Notes: generated from the letters alone by a model not told the origin. A DNA stretch of 22,953 nt from JBOHER01 sp050701115 (GCA_050701115.1 JBOHER010000230.1:1-22953); one strand, 5' to 3'. Positions 7,115 through 15,457 are shown, counted from the stretch's first letter. Made by a program: numbers and translations.

Positions 7115-7504
7115 ATGCCCGAGGCGACTCCCTCCGAGCCGTCCTACGCGGAACGCCAGATCGCCATCAAGCGCCAGGACACCGAACGGCCCGGTGTCGT
7201 CGTGCTCTCCGTGGCCGGGGAGCTGGATCTGCTGACGGCCAATGTCCTCGACGAGGAGCTCAAGGCCACGCTGGTCCCGCCCAATGAGATCGTTGTGTTG
7301 GACATGTCCGAGGTGCACTTCCTCGCGTCTGCCGGGCTGTCAACCTTGCTGGCCGGCGCGGAATCCGCCAAATCCGGCGGGATCGATCTCCGGCTGGTTG
7401 CCAACGCGCGGGTGATCCTCCGGCCGCTGGAGATCACCGGTATCCGATCGACGTTCACCGTGTTCGACTCGGTGGAGGCCGCGCTCGCGACGAACGGCGC
7501 GTGA
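7115..7504 (+). CDS. STAS-domain anti-sigma factor antagonist
   Basis: This 129-residue single-domain STAS protein belongs to the RsbV/SpoIIAA type. Strand GVVVLSVAGELDLLTA is followed by the phosphorylation loop LDMSEVHFLASAGL, where Ser72 is the expected phospho-acceptor. Family members bind the RsbW-like kinase when unphosphorylated and so release a sigma factor. The ATG at 7115 has GGAGGAGAGG just upstream; an upstream GTG at 7085 is less likely. The gene is divergent from the fusion regulator, a natural candidate partner because that protein contains a kinase-type ATPase domain. A tandem repeat array begins at its stop codon. Confidence 0.93.
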   Translation: MPEATPSEPSYAERQIAIKRQDTERPGVVVLSVAGELDLLTANVLDEELKATLVPPNEIVVLDMSEVHFLASAGLSTLLAGAESAKSGGIDLRLVANARVILRPLEITGIRSTFTVFDSVEAALATNGA

Positions 7505-7583
7505 GTTGGCCGTCCCCGGCTCCGAGTTGGCCGTCCCCGGCACCGAGTTGGCCGTCCCCGGCACCGAGTTGGCCGTCCCCGGC
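7503..7583. repeat. 21-bp tandem repeat, four copies
   Basis: Four head-to-tail 21-bp units beginning GAGTTGGCCGTCCCCGGC occupy 7503-7523, 7524-7544, 7545-7565 and 7566-7583. They differ only at one base of the last triplet of unit 1, and the fourth copy is shortened. Each unit contains GCCG-TCCC-CGGC, a small hairpin. The array starts inside the STAS stop codon and fills almost all of the 90-bp gap to the convergent DUF4383 gene, so it may serve as a bidirectional 3'-end element. Short frames through it (ELAVPGT repeats) are by-products of the 7-codon period. Confidence 0.95.
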
Positions 7584-7594
7584 GATTCCTGCGC

Positions 7595-8074
7595 TTACTC
7601 GATCTTCCCCGCCTGGACATCCGGTGCGCGGCAAACCGATGCCGGCAGCAATCCGGAGGCCACCATCGCCACCGCGAGCAGGAAGTGCAGGGCGTTGTCC
7701 GCGACATTGACCGGCAGGAAGTTGTTCGCGGAGTAAAAGTCGACGAACAACCCATACACCCACAGAATCGCGTAGACCAGACCACCGACGATCAAGAACT
7801 TCCGCGCGTCAGCGGCAGTGCGCGCCAACAGGGCACCCACGATGCCGAAGGCGAGATGAACCAGATTGTGCACCGCCGAGACCTGGAACAGGCCGAACAG
7901 GAACGCCGATGACTCATGACCGGCGAAGGCGAAATCCTCGAAGCCGGTGACGAACAACGGGATGAAACCGAGCGCACCCAGCAGCAGGCTGGCAGCCGAT
8001 ACTCCGACGGCTGCCAGCCGCACAGGTGATCTCGTGGCCGGAAGATGCCCGGTCACCGACGTTCGCTCGCTCAT
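7595..8074 (-). CDS. DUF4383 four-helix membrane protein
   Basis: This 159-residue protein has four predicted transmembrane helices (about residues 20-42, 55-80, 86-108 and 122-145). The conserved signature VHNLVHLAFGIVGALLAR, followed by LIVGGLVYAILWVYG and NVADNALHFLLA, identifies the DUF4383 family, common in actinobacteria and of unknown function. The ATG at 8074 is preceded by GAGG and lies 2 nt beyond the stop of the upstream hydrolase gene, so the two are probably translationally coupled. A more upstream start would overlap the hydrolase and is not needed. Confidence 0.9.
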   Translation of the reverse strand: MSERTSVTGHLPATRSPVRLAAVGVSAASLLLGALGFIPLFVTGFEDFAFAGHESSAFLFGLFQVSAVHNLVHLAFGIVGALLARTAADARKFLIVGGLVYAILWVYGLFVDFYSANNFLPVNVADNALHFLLAVAMVASGLLPASVCRAPDVQAGKIE

Positions 8075-8076
8075 TC

Positions 8077-8736
8077 TTATCGCCTCGTTTCGCTTGACTC
8101 GAGATGCCGCCCGAACCATTCGGCCGCGTACTCGGCGACGCGCTCGAGCGCGCCCGGCTCGGGGAACAAGTGGGTCGCGCCGGGGATGATACGCACCTCG
8201 CGCACCGCGACAAGATCGGCCGCCGCCTGCTCGTTGAGTAGCAGCACCTGCTCGTCGCGCTCGCCGACGATGAGCAGGGTGGCGGCCCTGACCGCCCGCA
8301 GTTCGGAGCCGGCCAGATCGGGACGGCCGCCCCGGGACACCACAGCGCCAATCAGTTCGGAACGTCGTGCCGCGGCCAGCAAGGCGACCGCAGCACCCGC
8401 GCTCGCCCCGAACAAGCCCATCGGAAGGCCGCGAGTGGTTGGATCGTCACGAATCTGGTCGATCGCCCTGAGCAGGCGCCGAGCGAGGAACTCGATGTCG
8501 AAGCGATACTTTCCGGTCAGCTCGTCGGCCTGTTCCTCGTCCGGACGTAGCAGATCGAACAGCAGCGTGGCCAGTCGCTGATCCTGCAGGCTGCGCGCCA
8601 CGGCCTGGTTGCGCGGGCTGTGCCGCGAGCTCCCCGAGCCGTGCGCGAAGATGACCACCCCCATGGAGTCGGCAGGCACGGTCAGCACACCGTCCAGCGA
8701 CGCGTCGCCGGTCTCGACGGTCAACGGAACAGTCAT
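8077..8736 (-). CDS. Alpha/beta hydrolase, dienelactone-hydrolase-like
   Basis: This 219-residue soluble alpha/beta hydrolase has the oxyanion segment FAHGSGSSRHSPRN (about 30-43), the nucleophile elbow GASAG (Ser about 112), a catalytic Asp in VGERD (about 160) and a catalytic His in GATHLFPEPG (about 189). The HGSGSSRHSPRN pattern is typical of a group annotated as dienelactone hydrolase or phosphoribosyltransferase-linked hydrolase; here no phosphoribosyltransferase domain is attached. The substrate is unknown. It precedes and is coupled to the DUF4383 gene. No clear ribosome binding site precedes the ATG, so the transcript may be leaderless. Confidence 0.88.
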   Translation of the reverse strand: MTVPLTVETGDASLDGVLTVPADSMGVVIFAHGSGSSRHSPRNQAVARSLQDQRLATLLFDLLRPDEEQADELTGKYRFDIEFLARRLLRAIDQIRDDPTTRGLPMGLFGASAGAAVALLAAARRSELIGAVVSRGGRPDLAGSELRAVRAATLLIVGERDEQVLLLNEQAAADLVAVREVRIIPGATHLFPEPGALERVAEYAAEWFGRHLESSETRR

Positions 8737-8890
8737 GGCCGTGGGCTACCACGCACGGTCGCAGGCAAACGCTCAACTCGTGTTCGGCGAGAGCGATCAG
8801 CTCGCGGACAGACACTGGCTGAACAGTTCGTCGCCCTGATCGGCTGCCTGCTGGTTGTTGTGCAGGATCTTCTACCCGGGTCGCGATGAG

Positions 8891-10168
8891 TCAGTTCCCG
8901 GCTACCCGACGGCGGCGGTTCTCATCGCCAGACCCCACATCAGGCGCGCCGCGGATCGAGGGCAGGATCCGCCCGACGACCTCGCCGAACCCGATCCGAG
9001 CCCCCTCGGGGCCGGGAGCATAGGCCGCGATTCGGATCTCGTCACCGTCGTTGAGATAGGAGCGGTGCGTCCCATCGCCCAGCAGCAGCGGATCGAGCGA
9101 ATCGGACGTCAGTTCGATGAGCGAACCCCACTCATCCGGCTCAGGACCGCTCACCGTTCCCGATGCGAAGAAATCCCCGGTGCGCAGGGCGGCGCCGTTC
9201 ACGGTCAGGTGAGCCAACTGCTGAGCCGCTGACCAATACATTGCTGCGAACGGCGGCCGCGAGACCAGATGACCGTTGAATCGCACCTCAATCCGCACGT
9301 CCAAGCCCCAATGCTGCTCGCATCGCAGGTACGGCAGCGGTTCGGGATCCTGGGGCGACCCGGCCACCCGGGCGTGCTCGAGCGCGTCCAGCGGAACCAC
9401 CCACGGCGAGACCGACGTCGCGAAAGACTTGCCGAGGAACGGCCCAAGCGGGGTGTACTCCCACGCCTGGATATCGCGCGCGGACCAGTCGTTGACCAGG
9501 CAGGCGCCGAAGACGTGCTCGGCGAAGGAATCCACCGGCACTGGTTCTCCCAGTGGCGTCGGGGTGCCAACCACGAACCCGATCTCCGCTTCGATGTCCA
9601 GCTTCCTGCTCGCGCCGAAGGAGGGCGCGAGTTCGTCTTGCCGCTTTCGCTGACCGCATGGCCGGATGACCGGAGTACCGGAGACGACTACCGTGCCCGC
9701 CCGCCCGTGGTATCCGATCGGCAGGTGTTTCCAGTTCGGTGGCAACGAATCACCGCCAGGACGGAGCATCCGGCCGATGTTGCGGGCATGATGTTCGCTG
9801 GCATAGAAGTCGACATAGTCGGCGACCTCGAACGGCATGTGCAGTACAAGTCCCTCCGCCGGGATCAGATTGGCCAGTATCACCGCCCGGTATGCCGGGT
9901 CGGTCAGCCATTCGGTGAGCCTGCTACGCACGGCACGCCAGGTCGGACGCCCCGCGGCCAGCAATGCGTTGAGCGCGCTCGTCTGAAGAATCGACGCGTA
10001 GTCCTCGTCGAGCCGGCCCGCGACAGCAGCGATGTCCAGCACGCTGTCCCCGATCGCCACCCCGATCCGGCGAGGCCAGCCAGCCGTGCGGGAGAACACC
10101 CCGTACGGCAGGTTGTGCACCCCGAATCCGGTGTCCGCGGGAAGATCCAGCCAGGTGTCGCGGTTCAC
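8891..10168 (-). CDS. fahA: Fumarylacetoacetase
   Basis: This 425-residue enzyme hydrolyses 4-fumarylacetoacetate to fumarate and acetoacetate, the last step of tyrosine/homogentisate breakdown. The N-terminal FAH domain (about 1-110) is followed by the catalytic domain. Metal-site residues are visible: Asp in VDFYASEHHA, the two Glu in KLDIEAEIGFVVG, and Asp in CLVNDWSARDIQAWEY; GPFLGKSFATSVSPWVVPLDAL is also characteristic. Length matches the family. The GTG at 10168 (V-N-R-D-T-W-L) is chosen because the open frame extends about 127 codons further upstream into low-quality sequence and the pseudogene. Homogentisate dioxygenase is not nearby. Confidence 0.95.
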   Translation of the reverse strand: MNRDTWLDLPADTGFGVHNLPYGVFSRTAGWPRRIGVAIGDSVLDIAAVAGRLDEDYASILQTSALNALLAAGRPTWRAVRSRLTEWLTDPAYRAVILANLIPAEGLVLHMPFEVADYVDFYASEHHARNIGRMLRPGGDSLPPNWKHLPIGYHGRAGTVVVSGTPVIRPCGQRKRQDELAPSFGASRKLDIEAEIGFVVGTPTPLGEPVPVDSFAEHVFGACLVNDWSARDIQAWEYTPLGPFLGKSFATSVSPWVVPLDALEHARVAGSPQDPEPLPYLRCEQHWGLDVRIEVRFNGHLVSRPPFAAMYWSAAQQLAHLTVNGAALRTGDFFASGTVSGPEPDEWGSLIELTSDSLDPLLLGDGTHRSYLNDGDEIRIAAYAPGPEGARIGFGEVVGRILPSIRGAPDVGSGDENRRRRVAGN

Positions 10169-10203
10169 GCCATCCAGCGTGCCACGTGCCGGGCAGGGAG
10201 GAG

Positions 10204-10585
10204 CTAGCTCCGCTGGTGGCGGCGCACCGGCCGTCCGGGGCGCCACACCTGGATGACCAGCTGATCCCCTTCCACTGAGGTCAGCACCACCTCGGTGATG
10301 TCGAGCCGGAACAGGTGGAAGGGACCTGGTGGTTGCTCGCCACCGACCGCGGCGGCCTTGGCAGCCGGATCGGTGACCTCGCCAGCCACACCGGACACCT
10401 TCGCGTCCCCGCCTTGCATCGACCCATCGCCTGGATTGGCGTGCAGGGCGAACCTGCCGTCCCGGGTCAGCTCGCGCGCCTTCACCGCTCCCGGCATTGA
10501 GCCCAGCGTGAGATCCGGAGAACGCCACCTCGATGCCGCTGACCGACAACAGGATGTCCCCACAGCCACATTGACAACATGCCCG
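10204..10585 (-). pseudogene. Pyridoxamine 5'-phosphate oxidase-like remnant, truncated and frameshifted
   Basis: Two minus-strand frames together encode part of a pyridoxamine-phosphate-oxidase-fold protein. One frame gives SVSGIEVAFSG (down to about 10514). The other continues with DLTLGSMPGAVKARELTRDGRFALH and ends GPFHLFRLDITEVVLTSVEGDQLVIQVWRPGR. They join if one base is added near 10515 (GG-GAT in place of GGAT), so a single-base deletion or a sequencing error is implied. The usual 30-40 residue N-terminus is also missing, because the neighbouring oxidoreductase gene stops at 10586. Intact homologues bind FMN or F420. This copy is probably inactive. Confidence 0.75.
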
Positions 10586-11416
10586 TCAGCGCCAGGGCTG
10601 CACCATCGCGGCCAGTTCGTCGAGGCGAGCGAGGGTCTCGGCTTCCGGCTTGGTCGGCAGGAAAAGGGTGACCCGCTCGACACCTGCTTCGACATAGCCG
10701 TCGATCAGGTCGGGGTTTCGGCCAGCGGCGAAGATCGTGACAGGCCTGCCCGCACCGCCGTGTTCGGCGAGCGCGGACAGTTGCGCCGGGATCTGTGCCC
10801 GGTCGCCGACCGCGTTGGGCATCCAGGCGTCGCCATGTTCGACCACCCTGCGCAGCGCCGCGGGGCTGCTGCCGCCGACGTAGATCGGCGGATGCGGCCG
10901 CTGTGTCGGCTTGGGCCAGGAGAAGATCGGATCGAACTCGACGAACTTGCCGTGGAACTCGGCCCGCTCGTTCGTCCAGATTTCCTTCAACGCGGCCAAT
11001 TGCTCATTGAGCAGCGCGCCTCGGGTGCGGGGATCGGTGCCGTGGTTGCGCATCTCCTCACGATTCCAGCCCGCGCCCACACCGAAGATCACTCGTCCGC
11101 CGGACACCAGGTCGAGGCTGGCGACCTCCTTGGCGGTGTGGATGAGATCGCGTTGGATCACCAAGGCGACGCCGGTACCGAGCAGCAGCCGGTCGGTCAC
11201 CGCGGCCACCGCGCTCAACGCGACGAACGGATCGAGCGTCCGGTAGTAGATACGCGGCAGCTCGCCCCCGCCCGGATAGGGCGTCTCCCGGCTCGCCGGG
11301 ATGTGCGAGTGCTCGGCGAGGAACAGCGAGTCGAACCCGCGCTCCTCGACCGCGCGGCCAAGTGCGGCGGGATGAACGCCTTCATCGGTGACGAACGTCG
11401 CGATGCCAAACCTCAT
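10586..11416 (-). CDS. LLM-class F420-dependent oxidoreductase
   Basis: This is a 276-residue TIM-barrel protein of the luciferase-like monooxygenase superfamily. Features are the N-terminal MRFGIATFVTDEG, ERGFDSLFLAEHSHIP, the TDRLLLGTGVALVIQRDLIHTAKEVASLDLVSGGRVIFGVGAGW core, and the HPPIYVGGSSPAALRR segment. This arrangement is typical of actinobacterial TIGR03619-type F420-dependent enzymes. It likely transfers hydride from F420H2 or a flavin, with unknown substrate. The ATG at 11416 begins the conserved sequence; the extra upstream frame is not family-like. It follows icmF in the same direction, with a probable terminator between them. Confidence 0.92.
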   Translation of the reverse strand: MRFGIATFVTDEGVHPAALGRAVEERGFDSLFLAEHSHIPASRETPYPGGGELPRIYYRTLDPFVALSAVAAVTDRLLLGTGVALVIQRDLIHTAKEVASLDLVSGGRVIFGVGAGWNREEMRNHGTDPRTRGALLNEQLAALKEIWTNERAEFHGKFVEFDPIFSWPKPTQRPHPPIYVGGSSPAALRRVVEHGDAWMPNAVGDRAQIPAQLSALAEHGGAGRPVTIFAAGRNPDLIDGYVEAGVERVTLFLPTKPEAETLARLDELAAMVQPWR

Positions 11417-11462
11417 GTGATCAACCAACCACGCGGAACACCCGTTTGTTCCCCCGCACCGG

Positions 11463-11480
11463 AAAGTCGCAGGCGACTTT
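11463..11480 (-). terminator. Probable intrinsic terminator after icmF
   Basis: AAAGTCGC-AG-GCGACTTT is a perfect 8-bp inverted repeat 14 bp beyond the icmF stop codon and before the LLM oxidoreductase start. The U tract on the minus strand is short (TTT), as is common for actinobacterial terminators. Confidence 0.6.
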
Positions 11481-11493
11481 GCCCGACCGCGAG

Positions 11494-14400
11494 CTAGACG
11501 TTGCGCCGGTACTGGCCGCCGACCTCGAAGAACGCCTCGGTGATCTGCTCGAGCGAGCACACCCTTGCCGCGTCCATCAGCACCCCGAACACGTTTTCGC
11601 CGCGGGTGGCGGCCGACCGCAGCGCCTGCAACGCCTCCTGTGCCTCGGTCCGGTGCCGCTGCTGGAAGTCGGCGAGCCGGTTCAGCTGCGATTGCTTCTC
11701 CGCCTCGGTCGCCCTGGCCAGCTCGACCACGGTCTCCTCGTCGTCACCGTGCGGACTGCGGAAGGTGTTCACCCCGATGATCGGCAGTTCGCCGTCGTGC
11801 TTGAGCCGCTCGTAGAGCATCGACTCGTCCTGGATCTTGCCGCGCTGGTATCCGGTCTCCATCGCGCCGAGCACGCCGACCCGTTGGGAGATCCGATCGA
11901 ACTCCAGCAGAACGGCTTCCTCCACGAGGTCGGTGAGTTCGTCGACGATGAACGAGCCCTGTAGCGGGTTCTCGTTGTTGGACAGGCCCCATTCCTTGTT
12001 GATGATCATCTGAATCGCCATCGCCCGGCGCACCGAGCTCTCCGTCGGCGTGGTGATCGCTTCGTCGTAGGCGTTGGTATGCAGGGAGTTCGCGTTGTCG
12101 TACAGGGCACACAGCGCCTGCAGTGTGGTGCGGATGTCGTTGAAGCTCATCTCCTGCGCGTGCAGCGAACGTCCGGAGGTCTGCACGTGGTACTTCAGCT
12201 TCTGAGACCGATCGTTGGCGCCGTAGCGCTCCCGCATGGCCACCGCCCAGATCCGGCGCGCGACCCTGCCGAGCACGGTGTACTCGGCGTCCATGCCGTT
12301 GGAGAAGAAGAACGACAGGTTCGGCGCGAAGTCGTCGATGTCCATGCCGCGTGCGAGATAGGACTCAACATAGGTGAATCCATTGGAGAGCGTGAACGCC
12401 AGCTGCGAGATCGGGTTCGCACCTGCCTCCGCGATGTGATAGCCGGAGATCGACACCGAGTAGAAGTTGCGCACCCCGTGCTGGATGAACCATTCCTGGA
12501 CATCAGCCATCATCCGCAGGGAGAACTCGGTGGAGAAGATGCAGGTGTTCTGCCCTTGGTCTTCCTTGAGGATGTCTGCCTGGACGGTGCCCCGCACATT
12601 GCGCAGCGCCCACTCGCGCAGATCCGCGGCCTCCTCGGTGGACGGTTCGCGGCCGTGCTCGGCGCGGAAGGCGTCCATCCGCTGATCGATCGCGGTGTTC
12701 AGGAAGAACGCCAGGATGGTCGGCGCGGGTCCGTTGATGGTCATCGACACCGACGTCGTCGGCGAGGTCAGGTCGAAGCCGTCGTAGAGGACCTCCATGT
12801 CCTCCAGCGTCGCGATCGACACTCCGGAGGTGCCGATCTTGCCGTAGATGTCCGGCCGCGTGTTCGGGTCGTGGCCGTACAGCGTCACCGAGTCGAACGC
12901 CGTCGATAACCGCTTCGCTTCGGAATCAGCGGACAGGTACTTGAACCGGCGATTGGTGCGGAAGGCGTCGCCCTCCCCCGCGAACATCCGCGCGGGGTCC
13001 TCTCCCTCTCGCTTGAACGAAAAAACTCCTGCCGTGTAAGGGAAGTAGCCGGGCAGGTTCTCTCGGCGCAGGAAAGCCAGCAGCTCGCCTGGATCGGTGT
13101 AGCGCGGCAGGGACACCCGTGGGATGCGACTGCCGGACAGGGTGTCCCGCCACAACTGAGTGTGCAGTTCCTTGTCCCGAACGGTGACCACGAGCTCGTC
13201 CTGCCGATAGGCGTCCGCCCGCTCGCGCCATTCGTCGAGCAGCCGCGCGGTGTCGGCGGCCACCCGACCCTCGGCTTCGGCGACCAGCCTGCCGATGGGC
13301 TCGGTGTCGGCACCGTCCGCGGCTAGTGCCTCTCGCCCCACCCGCAACTGTTCGGCCTTGCGGACCGCTTCGGCCTGCTCGCGGGTTCGCTCGTGGTACC
13401 CACGCACGATCTCGGCGATATCCGAGAGATACCTGGTCCGAGACGGGGGGATGATCGTGGTCGCGTCCGTCGACACCTTGCCCTCGACCGGGGACAGTAC
13501 GCCGGCCGACACAGAGAGTCCTTTGTCCGCAAGACCATCCCGCAGATGGTGATAGAGGGCGGTGACGCCGTCATCGTTGAACTTGGCCGCGCTGGTGCCG
13601 AACACCGGCATGTCCTCGGGCGCTGCGCCGAAGGCCTCCCGGTTACGGACGAGCTGACGGGATACATCCCTGCGGGCGTCCTCGGCACCGCGTCGCTCGA
13701 ACTTGTTGATGGCCACGGCGTCGGCGAAGTCGAGCATGTCGATCTTCTCGAGCTGGGACGCCGCACCGAACTCCGGCGTCATCACGTACAACGAGAGGTC
13801 GACGTAGTCCACGATCCCGGCATCGCCCTGACCGATGCCCGGCGTCTCCACGATGACCAGGTCGTAGCCTGCCGCCTTGCACGCGAGGATCGTCTCGTCG
13901 AGCCCGTTGGGGATCTCGCCACTGGTCGTCCTGGTGGCCATGGAGCGGAAGAGGACCGGGCTGCCCACATTGTCCGAGCCCGCCCAATGCCCCAGGCAGT
14001 TCATCCGGATGCGGTCACCGAGCAGCGCGCCGCCACCGCGCCTGCGCGAGGGGTCGATCGCCAGCACCGCGATCCTGAGCTTGTCCTCTTGGTCGAGCCG
14101 GAACCGGCGCACCAACTCGTCGGTCAACGAGGACTTCCCCGAGCCGCCTGTCCCGGTGATGCCCAGTACCGGAACGGTGCGGGCACGCGCCGCCTCGGCG
14201 ATCGCGGAGCGCCACTCGGCGGGCAGGGTGCCGCGTTCGAGCGCAGTGATCACCCGAGCGAGCGTCGGCACATCACCCGAGAACAGCGCGTCCACCGATT
14301 CGGGAGACTGCGCGGACAGGTCCTGGTCGCAGTCGGCGATCATCGTGTTGATCATGCCGGGCAGGCCGAGCCGCTGACCGTCCTCGGGCGAGAAGATCCG

Positions 14401-14754
14401 GGCGACGCCACGGGAGTGCAGCAGTTCGATCTCGTCGCGCACGATGACGCCACCACCGCCGCCGTAGACCTTGACGTGCTCCGCTCCGCGCTCGGCGAGC
14501 AACTCGACGAGGTAGCTGAAGTACTCGACGTGACCGCCCTGGTAGGCGGATATGGCGACGCCTTGCACGTCCTCGGAGATCGCCGCGGTGACGACCTCGT
14601 CCACCGACCGGTTATGGCCGAGGTGGATCACCTCAGCACCCTGCGACTGCAGGATCCTCCGCATGATGTTGATCGACGCGTCATGACCGTCGAACAAGCT
14701 CGACGCGGTGACGAACCGGACGGGGTGCTCCGGGCGGTGCAGCTCAGGTGCCAT
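11494..14754 (-). CDS. icmF: Fused isobutyryl-CoA mutase / G-protein chaperone
   Basis: This 1086-residue fusion interconverts isobutyryl-CoA and n-butyryl-CoA (some members also pivalyl- and isovaleryl-CoA) using adenosylcobalamin. The order is: cobalamin-binding domain with FDGHD (His24 as lower axial ligand), residues about 10-140; MeaI-type GTPase chaperone with P-loop GITGTGGSGKSS near residue 200, DPSRRRGGGALLGDRIRMN, and VETPGIGQGD; a linker of about 50-100 residues; and the mutase barrel from about 540 (PYTAGVFSFKREGEDPARMF, GYHIAEAGANP, LHTNAYDEAITTPTE). Length and order match IcmF rather than methylmalonyl-CoA mutase. The ATG follows GGAAGT. A large palindrome covers the probable promoter. 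It supports branched-chain or fatty acyl-CoA metabolism. Confidence 0.96.
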   Translation of the reverse strand: MAPELHRPEHPVRFVTASSLFDGHDASINIMRRILQSQGAEVIHLGHNRSVDEVVTAAISEDVQGVAISAYQGGHVEYFSYLVELLAERGAEHVKVYGGGGGVIVRDEIELLHSRGVARIFSPEDGQRLGLPGMINTMIADCDQDLSAQSPESVDALFSGDVPTLARVITALERGTLPAEWRSAIAEAARARTVPVLGITGTGGSGKSSLTDELVRRFRLDQEDKLRIAVLAIDPSRRRGGGALLGDRIRMNCLGHWAGSDNVGSPVLFRSMATRTTSGEIPNGLDETILACKAAGYDLVIVETPGIGQGDAGIVDYVDLSLYVMTPEFGAASQLEKIDMLDFADAVAINKFERRGAEDARRDVSRQLVRNREAFGAAPEDMPVFGTSAAKFNDDGVTALYHHLRDGLADKGLSVSAGVLSPVEGKVSTDATTIIPPSRTRYLSDIAEIVRGYHERTREQAEAVRKAEQLRVGREALAADGADTEPIGRLVAEAEGRVAADTARLLDEWRERADAYRQDELVVTVRDKELHTQLWRDTLSGSRIPRVSLPRYTDPGELLAFLRRENLPGYFPYTAGVFSFKREGEDPARMFAGEGDAFRTNRRFKYLSADSEAKRLSTAFDSVTLYGHDPNTRPDIYGKIGTSGVSIATLEDMEVLYDGFDLTSPTTSVSMTINGPAPTILAFFLNTAIDQRMDAFRAEHGREPSTEEAADLREWALRNVRGTVQADILKEDQGQNTCIFSTEFSLRMMADVQEWFIQHGVRNFYSVSISGYHIAEAGANPISQLAFTLSNGFTYVESYLARGMDIDDFAPNLSFFFSNGMDAEYTVLGRVARRIWAVAMRERYGANDRSQKLKYHVQTSGRSLHAQEMSFNDIRTTLQALCALYDNANSLHTNAYDEAITTPTESSVRRAMAIQMIINKEWGLSNNENPLQGSFIVDELTDLVEEAVLLEFDRISQRVGVLGAMETGYQRGKIQDESMLYERLKHDGELPIIGVNTFRSPHGDDEETVVELARATEAEKQSQLNRLADFQQRHRTEAQEALQALRSAATRGENVFGVLMDAARVCSLEQITEAFFEVGGQYRRNV

Positions 14755-14755
14755 A

Positions 14756-14791
14756 CTTCCAAAATACTAGGACTTCCTACTAAATTGGAAG
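14756..14791. promoter_or_regulatory. 36-bp imperfect palindrome over the icmF promoter
   Basis: The site reads CTTCCAA at the left edge and TTGGAAG at the right, with inner matching blocks TAGGA and TCCTA; 28 of 36 positions agree with the reverse complement. On the minus strand it contains TAGTAT (14764-14769), a good -10 element about 9 nt from the icmF ATG. Length and symmetry suit a TetR-family dimer-pair operator, which would repress icmF. No regulator gene is next to it. Confidence 0.6.
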
Positions 14792-14836
14792 TGGCATCGC
14801 CCTGTGAGCCGCACCTCAGTGCCGACTAGCGCACGG

Positions 14837-15457
14837 CTAGCGCACACTCTCCTTGAGTGCTATCCACTGCCGCATTGCGTACTCCACCATGGTGATCAGG
14901 GTTTGTTTGACCGACTGCCGATCGCGCGCATCACACTGGATGACGGGAACCGACGCATCGATGGACAGCGCTTCACGCACATCCTCGATCTGGTGCTGCA
15001 GGAGACCGTCGAAGCAGTTCAAGCCCACGATGTAGGGCAAGCCCCTGTCCTCGAAGAAGTCGACCGGCGCGAACGAGTCGGCGAGCCGACGCGTGTCCGC
15101 GAGAACAACGGCACCGATCGCCCCGCGCACGAGGTCGTCCCACATGAACCAGAAGCGCTGCTGCCCCGGCGTGCCGAAGAGGTACAAGATCAGATCTTCA
15201 TCCAGCGAGACGCGCCCGAAGTCCATCGCGACCGTCGTGGTGGCTTTGTTGGGCGTCGCGGCGAGATCGTCGATGCCCGTGCTGGCATCGGTCATCACCG
15301 CCTCGGTGGTCAGCGGCATGATTTCCGAGACAGAACCGACAAATGTCGTCTTTCCGGCACCGAATCCACCCGCGACCACGATCTTTGCCGAGGTCATGGT
15401 CGCCGGAGCCGTCTCGGGCTGCGCCAATTGATTGGCCTTATAGCCGACGGAGTCCAC
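14837..15457 (-). CDS. cvnD: Conservon GTPase CvnD
   Basis: This 206-residue small GTPase-like protein belongs to the conservon family. It shows the P-loop GGFGAGKTT (about 30-38), the switch segment TTTVAMDFGRVSLDEDLILYLFGTPGQQRFWFMW, and a degenerate G4 motif (GLNCFDG rather than NKxD), as is usual for CvnD. It is thought to act with CvnA-C in a membrane-associated complex resembling eukaryotic G-protein-coupled signalling. The GTG start overlaps the end of the cvnC gene by 20 bp, so translation is coupled. It is the last gene of the operon; no cytochrome P450 (cvnE) follows. Confidence 0.93.
   Translation of the reverse strand: MDSVGYKANQLAQPETAPATMTSAKIVVAGGFGAGKTTFVGSVSEIMPLTTEAVMTDASTGIDDLAATPNKATTTVAMDFGRVSLDEDLILYLFGTPGQQRFWFMWDDLVRGAIGAVVLADTRRLADSFAPVDFFEDRGLPYIVGLNCFDGLLQHQIEDVREALSIDASVPVIQCDARDRQSVKQTLITMVEYAMRQWIALKESVR

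Noticed and set aside
7501..7736. Repeat-containing small proteins across the 21-bp array
   Set aside because: The frames exist only because the period is a multiple of three; they have no convincing start and overlap the DUF4383 gene.
10169..10549. N-terminal extension of fumarylacetoacetase
   Set aside because: The extra residues are not family-like and pass through the pseudogene in another frame; conserved sequence starts at the GTG at 10168.
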